Made by a program: the position numbers and the translations under genes | Shown here: piece by piece, positions 48,301-59,946 of the stretch | How the letters are laid out: each line of letters begins with the position of its first letter | Position numbering within the stretch: the first letter of the stretch is position 1 | Origin: Aptenodytes patagonicus | Taxonomy: Eukaryota; Chordata; Aves; Sphenisciformes; Spheniscidae | Reading direction: 5' to 3' | Assembly (NCBI RefSeq): GCF_965638725.1 | Contig: NC_134950.1 | Span: 108,832,802-108,896,801, forward strand | DNA length: 64,000 bases | The notes under the pieces: generated by a model | What the model was told of the DNA's origin: nothing | The model's input: the letters and a program-made list of their open reading frames with translations, nothing else | The model's database searches: none

Positions 48301-49637
48301 GAAATACTTGAATTGCTGTGAGTGTGATCTCGGAGACAGCATTTGCTCTGCTTGCAAGATAGCCTTCACAGTGTTGAGGGCCATTCAGTCTAGCCTAACT
48401 TCCTTCATGTTGGCGATGCAACAGATGAAACCTCAGTCTTTGAAAAGCTAGGTATGTTTGTGTCACCGCCTCCTTTGTAAGTCTGTCCTGACTAAAGAGC
48501 CACCTCTGTTGGCATTTGCAGTGAGTCCTGTATCCCCAAATCTCAAAACTTGAGCTGACATGGAGGCTATGTCTTGGCAATGAGGTTGACTATGGCAAAC
48601 CTAGTGAGATAATCAGTGTCCTGGAGACACGTCTTTCGAGTGGGTGAAAACCTTGCAGGGTCCCAGAGGTTCACAGTATGTAACTGTGTCCAGGGTTGCA
48701 TACTGAATGCAATGTGCAGCATGTCATCTCCTTTAGCCTAGTTTTTGCCATTCTTGGTTCCTTGGGGAGAGCATTACTTACTTAGTATGCACTAGACTTT
48801 ATAATGAATTTTTACTGCATTACTATTTCTAAAGAAGTTCAGTGTCGTTGCCTGTCTAGTGGTAGTTTCAGGTTGGTCAGCATTGCTGGCAAATTCCACC
48901 AGACAACTTCTAAAGCTGACATAGGTTATAGACTAGTATATAAGCAACCTTATTTATAGGAAAATATACATGTACAGTTCTAGTACACTTAGCAGTTGTT
49001 GAAGTGATAACTCCATTACAGAAGGATTATGTATCTGTTAATAAATGTCAACTACAGTATTGAAATTCCTCCAGCAAACAGATGCAAGCCAAGGTTGTTT
49101 ATTGCTGCAATGGCTGTCTTTGCCGGACCTGTGCTTTGGTGTAGAACAAATCCATTAATTTCCTTTTCCAAAGATGGGTCCCAGTCGTCAGCCTGTACTG
49201 TTACAAGTAGTCCTGGTATTCAAAGGGGTCAACTGTGCTGCCTAATATAATAGGGAGTAGTTCATAAGGTTGTTTTCTGGTAGTTCTCAGAGCAGTTTTA
49301 TTATGGAGTTAATTAGACCCAAAGGGGTTGACAGGCAGAGCAGGTAAGCTTTTATTGTGATACTTTGTAGTGGTAATAAATATTCTGTTTGATTCTGTCA
49401 GATATGGCCAGGATATGGAAGTGCGGCTGTCAAATGAGCAGGAATCCCTGCTATATAACACTAAAAGCGGAGAAAACAAAAATAATGCTAACTGGGTCTT
49501 TTATTCTGTTCCAGTGTCGCCCATCCAAAGGCCGAAAGAGAGGTTACTGCTGGTGCGTGGATAAATATGGACAGCCACTTCCTGGGTATGATGGGAAGGG
49601 AAAAGATGTCCACTGCTATAACTTGGAAAGCAAATGA
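35963..49637 (+). CDS. IGFBP3: Insulin-like growth factor-binding protein 3 (four coding exons)
   Basis: Exons 35,963-36,353, 40,173-40,402, 43,064-43,183 and 49,515-49,637 join (phases 1, 0, 0) into 287 codons plus TGA; human IGFBP-3 has 291. Residues 1 to about 30 are a signal peptide (LWAVAAAALALL). Residues 36-110 form the N-terminal IGF-binding domain with twelve cysteines, including the family motif GCGCC at 62-66. Residues of about 111-207 are the variable linker with three sequons (NAT 112, NSS 132, NFS 196), the same number as mammalian IGFBP-3. Residues 210-281 are a thyroglobulin type-1 domain with six cysteines (210, 237, 248, 259, 261, 281) and CWCV. The basic stretch KKGFYKKKQ/CRPSKGRKRG corresponds to the heparin-, ALS- and importin-binding region. 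The start ATG has a CCGGTTGCC-ATG-G context. Known role: a secreted glycoprotein that binds IGF-I/II in the ternary serum complex. It lies tail-to-tail with IGFBP1. Confidence 0.97.
37822..37857. repeat. Dispersed hairpin motif, copy 3
   Basis: AACTCCAATTTTGAAGTCAG then TAGGAGCTTTGATTCC: related in sequence and arm structure to the copies near 22.9, 25.66, 47.43 and 58.33 kb. Confidence 0.35.
39720..39880. promoter_or_regulatory. Small CpG-rich patch in IGFBP3 intron 1
   Basis: About 160 bp rich in CpG and CCGGCGCCGG-type sequence, 300-450 bp before exon 2, within otherwise AT-rich intron. It could be an internal promoter or enhancer; no TATA box or coding exon is seen. Confidence 0.4.
40173..40402 (+). 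CDS. IGFBP3: IGFBP3 coding exon 2
   Basis: 230 bases encoding residues 131-207, the acidic, Ser-rich linker (NSSDSEEDDESTSS) with two N-glycosylation sequons. Acceptor ...CGAAG|GA; donor GAATAC|GTAAGT. Confidence 0.95.
40403..43063 (+). other. IGFBP3: IGFBP3 intron 2
   Basis: 2.7 kb with GTAAGT and ...GTTAACAG borders. Nothing else recognised inside. Confidence 0.85.
43064..43183 (+). CDS. IGFBP3: IGFBP3 coding exon 3
   Basis: 120 bases, residues 208-247: GPCRREMEDTLNHLK starts the thyroglobulin domain and KKGFYKKKQ begins the basic cluster. Donor CAA|GTAAGT. The human exon 3 is also 120 bp (from memory). Confidence 0.96.
46708..46725. repeat. C18 homopolymer in IGFBP3 intron 3
   Basis: Eighteen consecutive C on the plus (sense) strand. 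The opposite strand is G18. Confidence 0.95.
47170..47312 (+). repeat. MIR/CORE-SINE-like relic
   Basis: The order GGAGCACCAGGCTGGCAGCC, AGAAGACCTGTGCTCTAATT, CAGGTTCCATCTGTGCCTGC and CTGCCTCAGTTTCCTTTTCT-GTAAAA follows the tRNA-derived head and the CORE region of the MIR SINE family. The CTCAGTTTCC...CTGTAAAA block is the best match. It is strongly diverged, as expected for a repeat older than birds. Confidence 0.6.
47434..47449. repeat. Dispersed hairpin motif, copy 4
   Basis: CCATTGACGTCAGTGG, an almost perfect palindrome that includes a TGACGTCA core. Confidence 0.4.
49515..49637 (+). CDS. IGFBP3: IGFBP3 coding exon 4 with stop
   Basis: CRPSKGRKRGYCWCVDKYG and the rest of the thyroglobulin type-1 domain, ending NLESK and TGA at 49,635-49,637. 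The acceptor is TTCCAG|TGTCGC. Confidence 0.96.
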   Translation, partial: CRPSKGRKRGYCWCVDKYGQPLPGYDGKGKDVHCYNLESK

Positions 49638-50170
49638 GGGCTGGGTGCCAGCTCTTCTGGCATCTGTGCGTGGCCTCTGGACCTCGCAGAGACCTTGGAG
49701 GGGCTGGGCAAACACTGTGGACTGTGTTGCGCATGGAGTAACCAAGCGCTGCCTCCTGCGGCGGATGGAGAGTCGCAGCCTCTGCGGACACTGCTGCAGC
49801 TGCACCCCGCCACCGACATGCGTTGGGCTTCCTATAGGACGTGTAGGGAGCTCTGAATTCCCACGTAAACCTGCACTATTGATACCCAGAGAGAGAGGCA
49901 CTTCAGGATGGATTCAGGGAGTCTCCACTGACTTTTTAAAGAATGGCCTGTGACCAATTTGATCCCGAAAGATACTGGTTTTTTATTTTAAAGAATTTAT
50001 AGATTGTAAGCTTGTAAAAGTATTAAAGAAAAAAAACAAAACAAAATCAAAAAAAACCCACAAGGATTTAAAAGTTAAGCTTTTTTTACAGGTCTGACGG
50101 GAAACTTATCTTCACGGGTAAAAGGTTTTATAAAAATCTCAAAGAACTTTTTAAAGAAACGTATTTCTAA

Positions 50171-50176
50171 AATAAA
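50171..50176 (+). terminator. Poly(A) signal AATAAA, IGFBP3
   Basis: AATAAA about 530 nt after the stop codon. Confidence 0.5.
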
Positions 50177-50247
50177 GACATGGCTATTTTTTCTGTAAAA
50201 TATATTATGAATATTCTGTTAGTCTGTATTTAATATAATTGTTTTTT

Positions 50248-50253
50248 AATAAA
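50248..50253 (+). terminator. Second poly(A) signal AATAAA, IGFBP3
   Basis: AATAAA about 610 nt after the stop, followed by T-rich sequence. Either signal could be used. Confidence 0.5.
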
Positions 50254-50275
50254 CTTTATTTAAATGTAACTTGTG

Positions 50276-53200
50276 AATACCAAATACTACACAATAATTC
50301 TAGTGTATACTTCTGTATGCAAAGAGAAAGTAAGGGTATGGAATGATTTACAAATATGTATAGATCCATACGCATACACACTGACCTATTCTAGATAATA
50401 GAAATGAATTTGTGGAGTGAAGGAAGTTTTTCCAGAAGAGATTGTTTTGTTATTTGAAGTAACTACAAATACCAAGATAATCTTCTTTTTTTTTTTTTTA
50501 ATTATTTTATTTTGTTGGTATTTCTAGTGTACCCATCACTGAATTATGCCACTGGAAAGGATAACAGTTGCACTGAAGCTCTCGGTAAAGCATTCTTCTG
50601 TCTGTTCTTCGCTTCAGTTTGTGCAACAGGGCTTACATTTCCTCCGTTTCCTGCTCACACTAATACAGAATATTCATGGACAAAAACTGCCATTACAGTA
50701 CCACCCTTTCTACTTGCTTATTTATTTTGAAAAGCTGTATCTATTCTGTGTTGTCTTGGTACACTCTACCAAAGCACATACTCTGTATGAGGAACTTCTG
50801 TTTAAAACAATGCCGACAAGATGGGGGGGATCGTGGACCTGGGTGTTGAGACCCCCACGCTTCATTTATGCTACACACAATTGTTGCTTGCTTTGACTTT
50901 GGTAGAAATGATTTGCCTGTATCTAAGCATATAATAAGAACCATTGGGTTTAAATATTTAAACCAACTGTCTGCCATGATGTTACATGTCTTTTTAATCA
51001 GAAGAGAAATGATTCGGTTTTGTTCTGGTATGTGATGCTTTTACATAAGGAAGACTTTGGCAACATTTTTTTTTTTGACTGTTTACTGAACTTCATGACA
51101 AATTCTGTATGACAATGAAATCTGGATAAGGAAAGGTGGCCTGTGAAATGTAACATCTCTCTGGAAAGTAATGCCATATTTTGTATATGTATTTATTTAT
51201 ATATTTTATATAAATATTTTATATATTTATATAAATATATAATATATTCTTATATGTGTCACTATAAATGTTTGATGTCACTGTAGAAAAAAGAAACCAT
51301 CAACACTGTAATTTCCTGTTGGGTTGGGAACTCTGCGGAGACTGAGGGCAGTGGGTTTCCAGCCGATGGGGCCAGTGGTTGTGCTGATGGAGGGGAGACT
51401 GTGGGGCCAAGGAGCCCATTCCTCTCCCACCCCATGAATTACAACCACCTTTGTTCCTGCCAGCAATGGCAAATGTCTTGAAACTCTGAAATGGAAAGGT
51501 TTGGATATGCAGCTTGCTGGGATCGAGATAGCCGATCACCATAAATCAGATGTTTAAAGCCTAACTCTGAAATGTATTAGCTGAACAGCCCTGTGTGCAG
51601 TCATGTTTTCCTAATTTTTATCTAATGAAATGAGTTCACATCATCATGAAAACTGAAATTTTTTAACCTTAGAGTAAGGAAAAAAGTATACGTGAAGTGA
51701 TGCTTACTCCAGGCTAATACAGATTTCCTGACAGATGGTTACAGAAAGCTTTGTGAGGTGAAGATTTATTGCAATATTTTTACTGCTAATGCAAATGTCA
51801 TGCCTGCAAAGATTTGTTGGCAAAAAAATAAATGCTGGGCCTTTTTTTTAAAAAAAAAAGTTGTAAACCAGTGCCTTTCAAATAATTTCACAGAGGGAAG
51901 AAAGTTGTATATACAGCAATATTTGGGCATGTAACCATAGATGTGAAAATAAGGGTTGGATTCATGAAAGTGAGTTAGTATCTCACGTTTGGGTTTTTTT
52001 TTTTTTTTTAATAGCTATCTTGTGAGCCTTCTGAAAAAGAAAAGCAGCTTCTCACCAAAAAAGGTGGATAGCTGCCTTGCAAGCCACATTTTGCCAGTAT
52101 GCAAGAAATGTTTTAACAGTCTGTGGCAGTATTTCTGATTGGTGTATTTTGTCAAGTTTTTAAACTTTTTACATTTTGCCCTACCATTAAAAAGAAACAG
52201 AAGAAGCTGGCTTGTAAAGTTCTTAAGTGATACTAAATTCTCTAATCTGTGCAGAGCACCAACTCTGTTTTTTAAAAAATACTACATCTCAAGGAACTCA
52301 AACTGATTCAAGCAAGCAATCTGTCACATGAATTATTTAAGAAATTGCATTCAGCTCCTTTGGTGATACTAACGGTCTTTGGTATGTAACAGAGAAAACA
52401 TACAGCCATAAGAGAAAAAAACAAACTGCGTAGTTGTGCAAGTCAGTTTGGTTATTTTGCTTCCAACAGATGTCTTTGAAACAAAGACTGTGTCTAAAAA
52501 TAGCCAAAAAAAACCCCAAACCCACCTCACCTGTAATTTGAAGCTTCCCCTTTTTCAGAAGTTGCCTTTTAGATACTTTTTATGAGCACAGTTGCTTGCA
52601 CTAGTGTTGGATACTTCTCATTGTCTATCTGGTGTTCCTGGCAGCTGGCATTCTTGGTGTGAAATGCAAAATAACGTTATTTCCCTGCAAAAAAAAGTCA
52701 CTCTTCAAAATGAAAAGAATCGGTGGTGGCTTTTTCCTTTTTGTTTTTCTTTTTTAACATTCCTATTTCTATGAAGACAAGGGTTCAATTCAATAGACAA
52801 GTTACTCGTCATTCAAAGATTTTTCTCATGGCTATAGGAGCCAGGCTGCAATTCAAACAATACTTGTGGGCTACATCCAAGCAGCAGAATGTGGGCAGCA
52901 CAAAGCAAATGTATGGGTCAGTATCAGCTCAGGGGAAGATTTCCCTCCATGCACAGGTTAGAAATGTTTCCTGCTAAGAGCTGCAATGAGTAGAGGACTT
53001 TGTTTTTGGTGGCAGAAATGGAACCAATGCATCAGAAAAATACCTCCTGTTTTGGTGCCTTCACTGCCTTCGGCTCAGGTGGTTTATTTTTTTAAGGAAC
53101 ATTTGTCAGCTTTTTTCTTATTTTTAACAAGCTCTTTCAAGAATCTCAGGTGATCTGGGTGAACATTGTGAAGTCTCAGAAAAATCTTTGTAACTGCTAA

Positions 53201-54209
53201 CATTATTTACATGTCAAATATTTGCATGGGAAGGCACTACAAGAGCTTAATGTATGTACTGAAAAAGTTCCTAATTTCTTTTTGAGCATATTTCACCCCT
53301 AGATGCTACATGGGTACCATAGGTAGCCCAGATTGATGTGGTATTTATTTTAGCCAGTGTAAGAAATAGTTGCATAAATCCCTATAATTGACCAGAATGC
53401 AAGTTAAAACTGCCTGTAGGCAGCTGTATTATCTTTTGAACTATTTGAGAAAGTTCCCTTTTTTAATAGACCTACTGTGCTATAGTCTTTTGAGCTCAGA
53501 ATATCCTTTTCCACCTTTTTGGCATGCACGTCCTTCAGGGCATAACGTTAGCTATTTGTGCACAGGGGAAGGAGGCTTCAATGAATACCAAAACCACAGA
53601 ATTAATTAGTTTTTAGTACAGTCTGAACTTTTTATGACTAAATTCCATAGAAACCTTAACACAGCATAATTCTTTATTGAACTGAGCCCTAAATTTAAGT
53701 AATGGTTTTACAAACCTTTTGGGAAATCATTTTTTGGTATCTCTAGTCACACTCCAAAACTGTGTAAGCAAGGATGGCTCCACAGAGATTTTACATATTA
53801 GCAATAGGAATTATATTTAAAGTATGAAAAGTGCTGAGCAATTTTCCTGGATGCCAAAGCATATTAGTATTCAAAATTTGTTTATATGGGTAGCTGTTTT
53901 GTACGTGGTCCTGCTGCGCCTTTAGGAACCCTTCACATCTATTCATTTCTATCAGAAGAATATGCTTGCTTCCTACATTAGAAAGGACCCATTTTTCTTC
54001 CACCACTCCCTCTTTTTTTCTGAGAAATCCAAAAATAAGATCCAAAAGTGTATCAGAGTATTCGAAGGGCAAGCTTTTTGTGGTCAGTATCAGTAATGCC
54101 TTCATCTCCAAGTGTGCAAAATTCATTTTGTTTAAGGCCATTAGAAGAGAAGTGTTTTGGTATGTCCAGTGGACCTGGGTATCTTCTTCCAACTGGAAAA
54201 AATTTAACC
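50276..54209. other. 3' flank of IGFBP3, possible extended 3'UTR
   Basis: No gene recognised. Contains an AT-only tract (51.2 kb), an AATAAA at 51,827-51,832 and several poly-T runs. The first 1.6 kb may belong to longer IGFBP3 mRNAs. Confidence 0.45.
51181..51262. repeat. AT-rich tract with ATTTA/TATTTAT motifs
   Basis: About 80 bp almost wholly A and T (TATGTATTTATTTATATATT...), with TATTTAT elements of the kind that destabilise mRNAs if transcribed in a 3'UTR. Confidence 0.7.
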
Positions 54210-54362
54210 TTCATTGGATTTTGGAGTCTGCCTCCTTGGAGATATTCAAAAGCCATCTGGACATGGTCCTGGGGCAACCGGTTCTAGGTGGCCCTGCTTG
54301 AGCAAGGGGTTGGACCAGGTGACCTCCAGAGATCCCTTCCAACCTCAACCATCCTGAGATCC
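54210..54362 (+). mobile_element. CR1 LINE 3'-end relic
   Basis: GGAGTCTGCCTCCTTGGAGA, ATATTCAAAAGCCATCTGGA, CATGGTCCTGGGGCAACCGG and GGGTTGGACCAGGTGACCTC, then TCCCTTCCAACCTCAACCAT, match in order the ORF2 C-terminus and 3'UTR of a CR1 subfamily different from the copy at 27.8 kb. Its octamer tail is degraded. Confidence 0.85.
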
Positions 54363-56740
54363 CATGAACCTGTCAGGATGGGGTAGCTTGGTGTCTGGAG
54401 TTCCAGCGCATGAGATTGTCTACATTATACAATGCATTGATTGAGAAGATGTTACCTCTTTTTCTGCTAAAAAGGAAATTTCCTGGTAAAATGGCAAGTA
54501 GTGCAAATTTGTTGTTCACCAGAAGAAGTTTTGGGTTTAAAACTCGGCATTTTATGTATTATTTCCTCCAGTTCAGATTTTGCAGCTGCAGAAGCATATA
54601 CACCAGCCTTAGAGAAAATTCTATTGTAAAAACCTTTGCTTTTGCCCTGCACGTATATTAAAAAATACAAATTACTTCAAGGCTGAAAGTTCCAGCTGAA
54701 CAAAACTGGAGACCAGGTATTAGCAGAAGCAAAGGGTAATGCTGCAAATCTCAGTTTATCCTTGCAGAATGCATGTCCTGCTGCAGTATGTATCCTGGCT
54801 TTCCACTTCTGCTGACCTATCCAAATTCCTTAAGAGCCTTTCTCTGTCATGGCTAATTTCATCCCACCGCTCTCTCCAGGAGTGGGGATGGAAAGAAAGG
54901 CAGCAAAGTTATTGCTGCAGAGAGCAGCTATTTCCTCCAGAAAAATCTGTGAAGCTGAAGAAAATGTCATTGAGACGGACTGCTTCCCACAGCCATGTGC
55001 GGTAGGACCATCCAAAAGTGGGGTAGTGAAGGGACGTGCTTACAAGAGCCAGGCTGAGTGTGCATTTTCCTCACTCCTTGCAACTGGAGAGCAGAGGCTA
55101 TTTTTGCCTGCTTATGCCACACAGAATATTCAAGGTGAAGACTTGTTTCCTACATCTGCTACCTATCACATAACTTGCACCCAGTAAAAAAGACCTAACT
55201 GACTGAGCTTGAAAAGTTGATTATTGCTTTATCACAGGAGTGCCACATGCAACCTTCAGCCCTCAGATCCTGGCACACATTTCCACAGCTGCTATTACCT
55301 GGCTACCAGTGACATGTTGCGGCTCTTCTTTTTCTATTCCCTTGCTGGGGCTAAATGGTGAGGGCTCAGCTGCCAAAGCAGCAATAAACAGAAGCTGCAG
55401 GCAAAAAGAAAATATGAAAGAAGAAGATTATGTAGCCAGCATTTGCTCTAGGCCTCCAGAGACATCACACACTAAGCTGCTTTTCCAAGGAACCTCAGCA
55501 TCTACGCATCAGCCCATTGAACTACAAAGCACTGTCAGTGAGAGAGAAAAAAATCACGTCACCACTGGCATAATTATGCAATTAAAAACGTCAGTGCAGG
55601 CACAAATGGGCTGCTCTTTGTTAGCTTAACAGCAGTTGGAGAAGACTGAGAGCTGGAGGAAGACTGCCTGCGCCATGTTCTGCACAGCAGAACTGCAGCA
55701 GGGAGGCTCTGCTAGAATAGTTGTGCCCCCTGGCCAGGCACTGTCCCTGCTGGGAAATGTCGTTTGTAAGGAAGCAGCAAGGAGACAAGCATGTGCGCAG
55801 CCCTGCCTTCCCCTGTGTGCCCTTGTCTCATGCTGCCACTCAGAGGTGATAATACAACATGGAGTCTGAAAAGGCAAGCAGAAACTTTAGCAAAATGAAA
55901 CAGCCAAGATCTGGAATGGGCTAAGTTTAGATTTGTTCATTTGACCTTACTTCAACATCCACGAGCACCCTTGCTCCCATGTCTCTCCCGCAGGAGGTTG
56001 TCCCTCTCCCTGGGCCCTCGCAGTAGCTTACTTGCAGATGAACTTTGCACCCTGGGGGAGGAGGTAGGTCAAGGGAGGAGGAAAGGAGGGAAAATAAAAT
56101 AAAGCCCTTGTTTGTTGACAGAGCTATAGTCAGAGCTGTTTTCATAACTCAGAGTGCAAGAGCTGGTATGTCTGGGCTCCTGCTCCACTGCTGTTGTTTT
56201 TGTTACTTTCTGGTAATACAAAACTAACCGGCTGTGCTCCCAGCAGGTCCTCTCCTTCTTTGTCCCCTCCCACCTTTACCTAAACGTGACTAGGTAATAT
56301 AGGGTGACATGTCAGTAAGAGAAGTCCTCCACTTGCCCCAACTCTGCTACTGTTACTCACAATATACCATCTACCCAAGTCCTAGAGGTGGCAAATGTGC
56401 TAAACACAATTAGGTGGGTGTTAAGATCCTCATACCCCACTTTCCTGTGCGGTCTGAATCCCTGCCTGATTCTTGATGCAAAGTACAACAAGTGCATAAA
56501 ATAATTGCTCCATAAATACAAAATGTGTCAGAAAATAGAAAGACTGGGACTTGTCATCAGTGCAGCCTGGGGAGGCTATTTAGGCTAGTGGTCTGTCAGT
56601 GAAGTGACAGCCAGGGAAAAGTAGGCCCAATTCAAAGGTGTTGTCTAAAGATAGAGATAGGACTTGTCCATTCAACGTGCAGCATGGGTTGAGAGTCTAG
56701 CTTGGAATGAGTCACTCGGATCTTTTTTTTTTACGGATAC

Positions 56741-56791
56741 TTTTTATTATTTTAGTAGTAGTAGTATTAGTATTACTATTATTTATTATTA
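56741..56791. repeat. (ATT/AGT)n low-complexity repeat
   Basis: TTTTTATTATTTTAGTAGTAG continuing as TATTAGTATTACTATTATTT: a degenerate trinucleotide repeat. Confidence 0.85.
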
Positions 56792-58326
56792 TGGGTTGGG
56801 CAGGGATTAGACATTGGTGGTGTTCTGCAATAGCAAGGCAGTGATGTGGGTAGAAAAATAACGTTTCTAATTTTGCAAAGTCAGTGCTGCTAGACTGCTG
56901 GTAAAGCACAAACATCTTTGGTTCTGACTTTGCAGAAAAAAACCTGCTCTGTTTTAGTATTTTGTTGGGGTTCCCACGTAGTCTCTGACACTATGGGAGC
57001 TGAGCACTTTCCAGGAGTGCAGTAAATCCTGTGGGAAGCCTCTGCCATGTGCCATTCTTTTCCATACCACTTTTCTTCCCCTTGAGGAAAGAAAGCTATA
57101 TGTTATGCATTTTCAGTTTGTTTTTTTATTTTGTGATGTGTTTAGGACTCTCACTAGCAAGTGCAAGGTCAAATACTGTTTTTGGAAAGGAAAAGGCTAA
57201 ATCTTGACGTGCTTAATATCTGATTGCATTTTGGGCTGGGTCTGTAGAAAGCTGTTCCCTGCCTAAGTTTTGCTTTTGCAAAGCATGTGTCCTTATGGTA
57301 GAGAAGTGACAGAGATGCTGATGAGCTTTCACTGTTAGTGTTGGCTGGCCTCCACCCCCATTTTCTTTCTTTCCTTCTTTCTCTCCCCTCACCTCCAAAT
57401 GTGTCTCTGCTGTACCCCAAAGTGATGAGCAGAACTGACTCAGCATGAGCAGAGCCCAATACCAGTGACTGTAGGTTGTCTTGGACAGCTTAAGGGGAAA
57501 AGGAGGGTAGAAAATAAAGTGCAGAGGGCAGTGACCTCATTTCTGTGCTATGAGCATTTTGCAGCTGGCAGTAGGCCAGGGGCAGGAGGAGGCATGGCTG
57601 GAACAAACCCTGCTGCAGCAAACCTGAAGGGTTTCGGCAGGAAGAAGCACAAACTGGGTAGGTAGGGTTCTCAGATAACATGAAACAAACATTACAGATG
57701 CTCACCTAAGACCTTCCCACCAATTAATGTTTTTAGGTGGAGTAGGAGAAGTGCAAGAGGGTGTGAAGGGAGGGAGCTGAAATAACGAGGAACAGTACAT
57801 CCCCTTTACACATCCAGCTGCATGCAGGTGACCTGAGCTGCTAAGAGCATCCTGTGGCACCTTCCCTGTTTCCCCACTCATTCCCACCAGGCTTAGCTCA
57901 CCAGCGCAGGTGGGACCGCTGCAGCAGGCACACACTGAAGCCAGGATTGCCATCTGACACATGCCAAAAAAGAAAAAAAAACCAAAAAAACCACACACAC
58001 CCCACCGAACAGAAAAAAATAACCAAAACAAAGGAAAATTACAGACCTGTGATTTTTCACCCTGTTACTGAGACTGATCATAAAAATCAGGACAAATGAC
58101 AATGCCTGGCATCTACGGCCTAAATGTAGTCCAAGCTCCTGGCAGCACTGTGATAGGGGAGATAAAATTGCCTTCTTTGCCTCCTCGCATTAGTCCTAAA
58201 CCCAGTATGTGGAAGAGGCTGGCCCAAGTCAGACAGCCCATCCCAGAGCAGCTCAGCAGAAGTCTGTCCTGGTGAGTCCTGGCAAGATGTCACAAGAGAC
58301 CAGATTGCAGATAAGGAGGAACCCAT

Positions 58327-58380
58327 CCCCTATTGCTTTCAGTGGGAGGCAAGGAGCTAAACCCCTCTAAGAAATTGGCC
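58327..58380. repeat. Dispersed hairpin motif, copy 5, with extended homology
   Basis: CCCCTATTGCTTTCAGTGGGAGG followed by AGCTAAACCCCTCTAAGAAATTGGCC. The longer context resembles an old amniote dispersed repeat whose core is CCATTGACTTCAGTGGGAG. Confidence 0.4.
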
Positions 58381-59940
58381 TGTCATGCCTGAATGCTGTA
58401 CGAAGCAACTTCTGCTTCTGGTACTTAACATTTAAAGGAAAGAGTTCCCCTAAAACCCTGTCCCTGTTAAAAACTCTAATTTCTTGCAGCTAGGATGGGA
58501 ACTTGCCACCCTGCAAAACACTGGAAGTAGCTGTCCACTGGATTGCTATACTGCAAATAGACTGTGCTATTAATAATTATTAACATGATGAAGATTTCCC
58601 CTATATATATAATGATACCAACAAAAAGAACCAATTTCTGCTCTTTAGAGATCAACCTTTACACAAGGCCAATGGGGTGAGAGCAGTCAGAGTGCTCTTA
58701 AGCGTGTGCTGTAGCTATGAGTATATGATTTCCCCTCCTTTCTTCACCATTTTCCCTTGGCAATGCTGCATGACAGTTGTTCAGTGCTTGGTAGGCTCCA
58801 TGAAAGGACTCTAAGGTTCTGCCCAAATTTGCTGCCGCTTCCTTATTTTGATACAATGATTGCCAAGCATTTTGACACAGTGAACACAGTTTTAGTTAGG
58901 TCTCACTGTAGCTCATTACAGGGAGATTAGATGTTAATTATTTATAATACCAATGCCATCAACTGCTTTTGCAGTGCTTTCCTTGGGAAGATCTCAAAAC
59001 ACTTTACAAAGAAGCTCAGTAGTATATCCATACTTTAAATCTGGAGCAGTTTATTAGACCCCAGTCGGATCAGCTGACATGGACATGCAAATACAGTCAA
59101 CACATTCAGCAAGCACAACGTGCAATGCCACAGAACCTTGATAGAGAGAGCAGAGATCTCCACGCTTTGGCTTTGCAGTTTCTACAAGCTGCTTCCCGCT
59201 CCCATTTAAAACCCAAAGGTTGTGCCAACAAACGGCAGGAGGATTTTATGCCGTTTCCCTCCTGCCAGGCTCTTAGAAAATGTTATTACTCTCCTCTCAG
59301 GCTGTTTTCTCAGGCAGGGTTGGTGCAGCCTGTTTCCACCTCTGGGACTTGCTAACTCCCACACCAGTTTCTCCATGGACAAAACCAGCTTGAAGCCGGG
59401 AGGGCAGTCGCTTGCTTTCTCTCTTTTTCTCTGCAACCACTAAGTCGAAGCAACATGCGGGGGAGGGAGGGGACCGCATCCCAAGCCAAGGGACCCTCTT
59501 CTCTGCTTTCAGCAAAAAGAGTAAGGCTGGGCTTTTCCCCAGCCTCCCTTTTATAACCTCTGACTTTCTGTGCAGGAAATGGCTCTTTCTGGTCTTGGTG
59601 TTATCTTTTAAATGCATTAATACTGCTGCCTTGGGCTTTTGAGCGGAGAAAGGCATCCAGCTTTCCTACCCAGAAAACCTTTGAGGCTGCTGCTTTGCCC
59701 AAGCCAAAGGTTTGCAGAGCAGAGCTGGGATTGGAGTGGATGGGAGAAGGGGAACGGGGCAGGGAGAGCAAAAGAAGAAAACTCATCACAGGAAAATGGA
59801 GTTAGGGGTTCAGGAGGCAGATTTGCAAGAGGCGTGTTTTCCTCCATGCTCCCACCCACCGCTGTACTGTCCTGCCGAGGTCAGACTGCTGAAGAGGAAC
59901 ATGCAGAAAGCAAGAGACCGGGACAGTGTAGAAGACATTA

Positions 59941-59946
59941 TTTAAT
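59941..59946 (-). terminator. Poly(A) signal ATTAAA, IGFBP1
   Basis: ATTAAA in minus sense, the most downstream plausible signal before sequence character changes. Another AATAAA overlaps the stop codon itself (60,727-60,732) and is unlikely to be used. Confidence 0.5.

Larger units (their letters stand above)
43184..49514 (+). other. IGFBP3: IGFBP3 intron 3
   Basis: 6.3 kb with borders GTAAGT and CTGTTCCAG. Contains a C18 run (46.71 kb), a MIR-like SINE relic (47.17-47.31 kb) and a hairpin-motif copy (47.43 kb). Confidence 0.85.
49638..50275 (+). other. IGFBP3: IGFBP3 3' untranslated region, minimum extent
   Basis: From the stop to just past the second poly(A) signal. In human a separate non-coding fifth exon carries most of the 3'UTR. 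No strong donor follows the stop here, so the UTR may be continuous. It may extend further: AT-rich, ATTTA-containing sequence continues to another AATAAA at 51,827. Confidence 0.5.
54363..59940. other. Intergenic DNA between IGFBP3 and IGFBP1
   Basis: No gene recognised between the two convergent genes. Contains a trinucleotide-like ATT/AGT tract (56.74 kb), an A-rich stretch (57.96-58.05 kb) and a hairpin-motif copy (58.33 kb). Confidence 0.5.

Noticed and set aside
49638..50100. Donor site after the IGFBP3 stop that would create a non-coding exon 5 as in human
   Set aside because: Only weak GT sites are visible (for example CACGTAAAC near 49,862), with no clear matching acceptor. I could not support a fifth exon.
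58970..59030. Possible old LINE/SINE 3' piece (CTCAAAACACTTTACAAAG)
   Set aside because: The only support is one short remembered phrase. It is too degraded to call.
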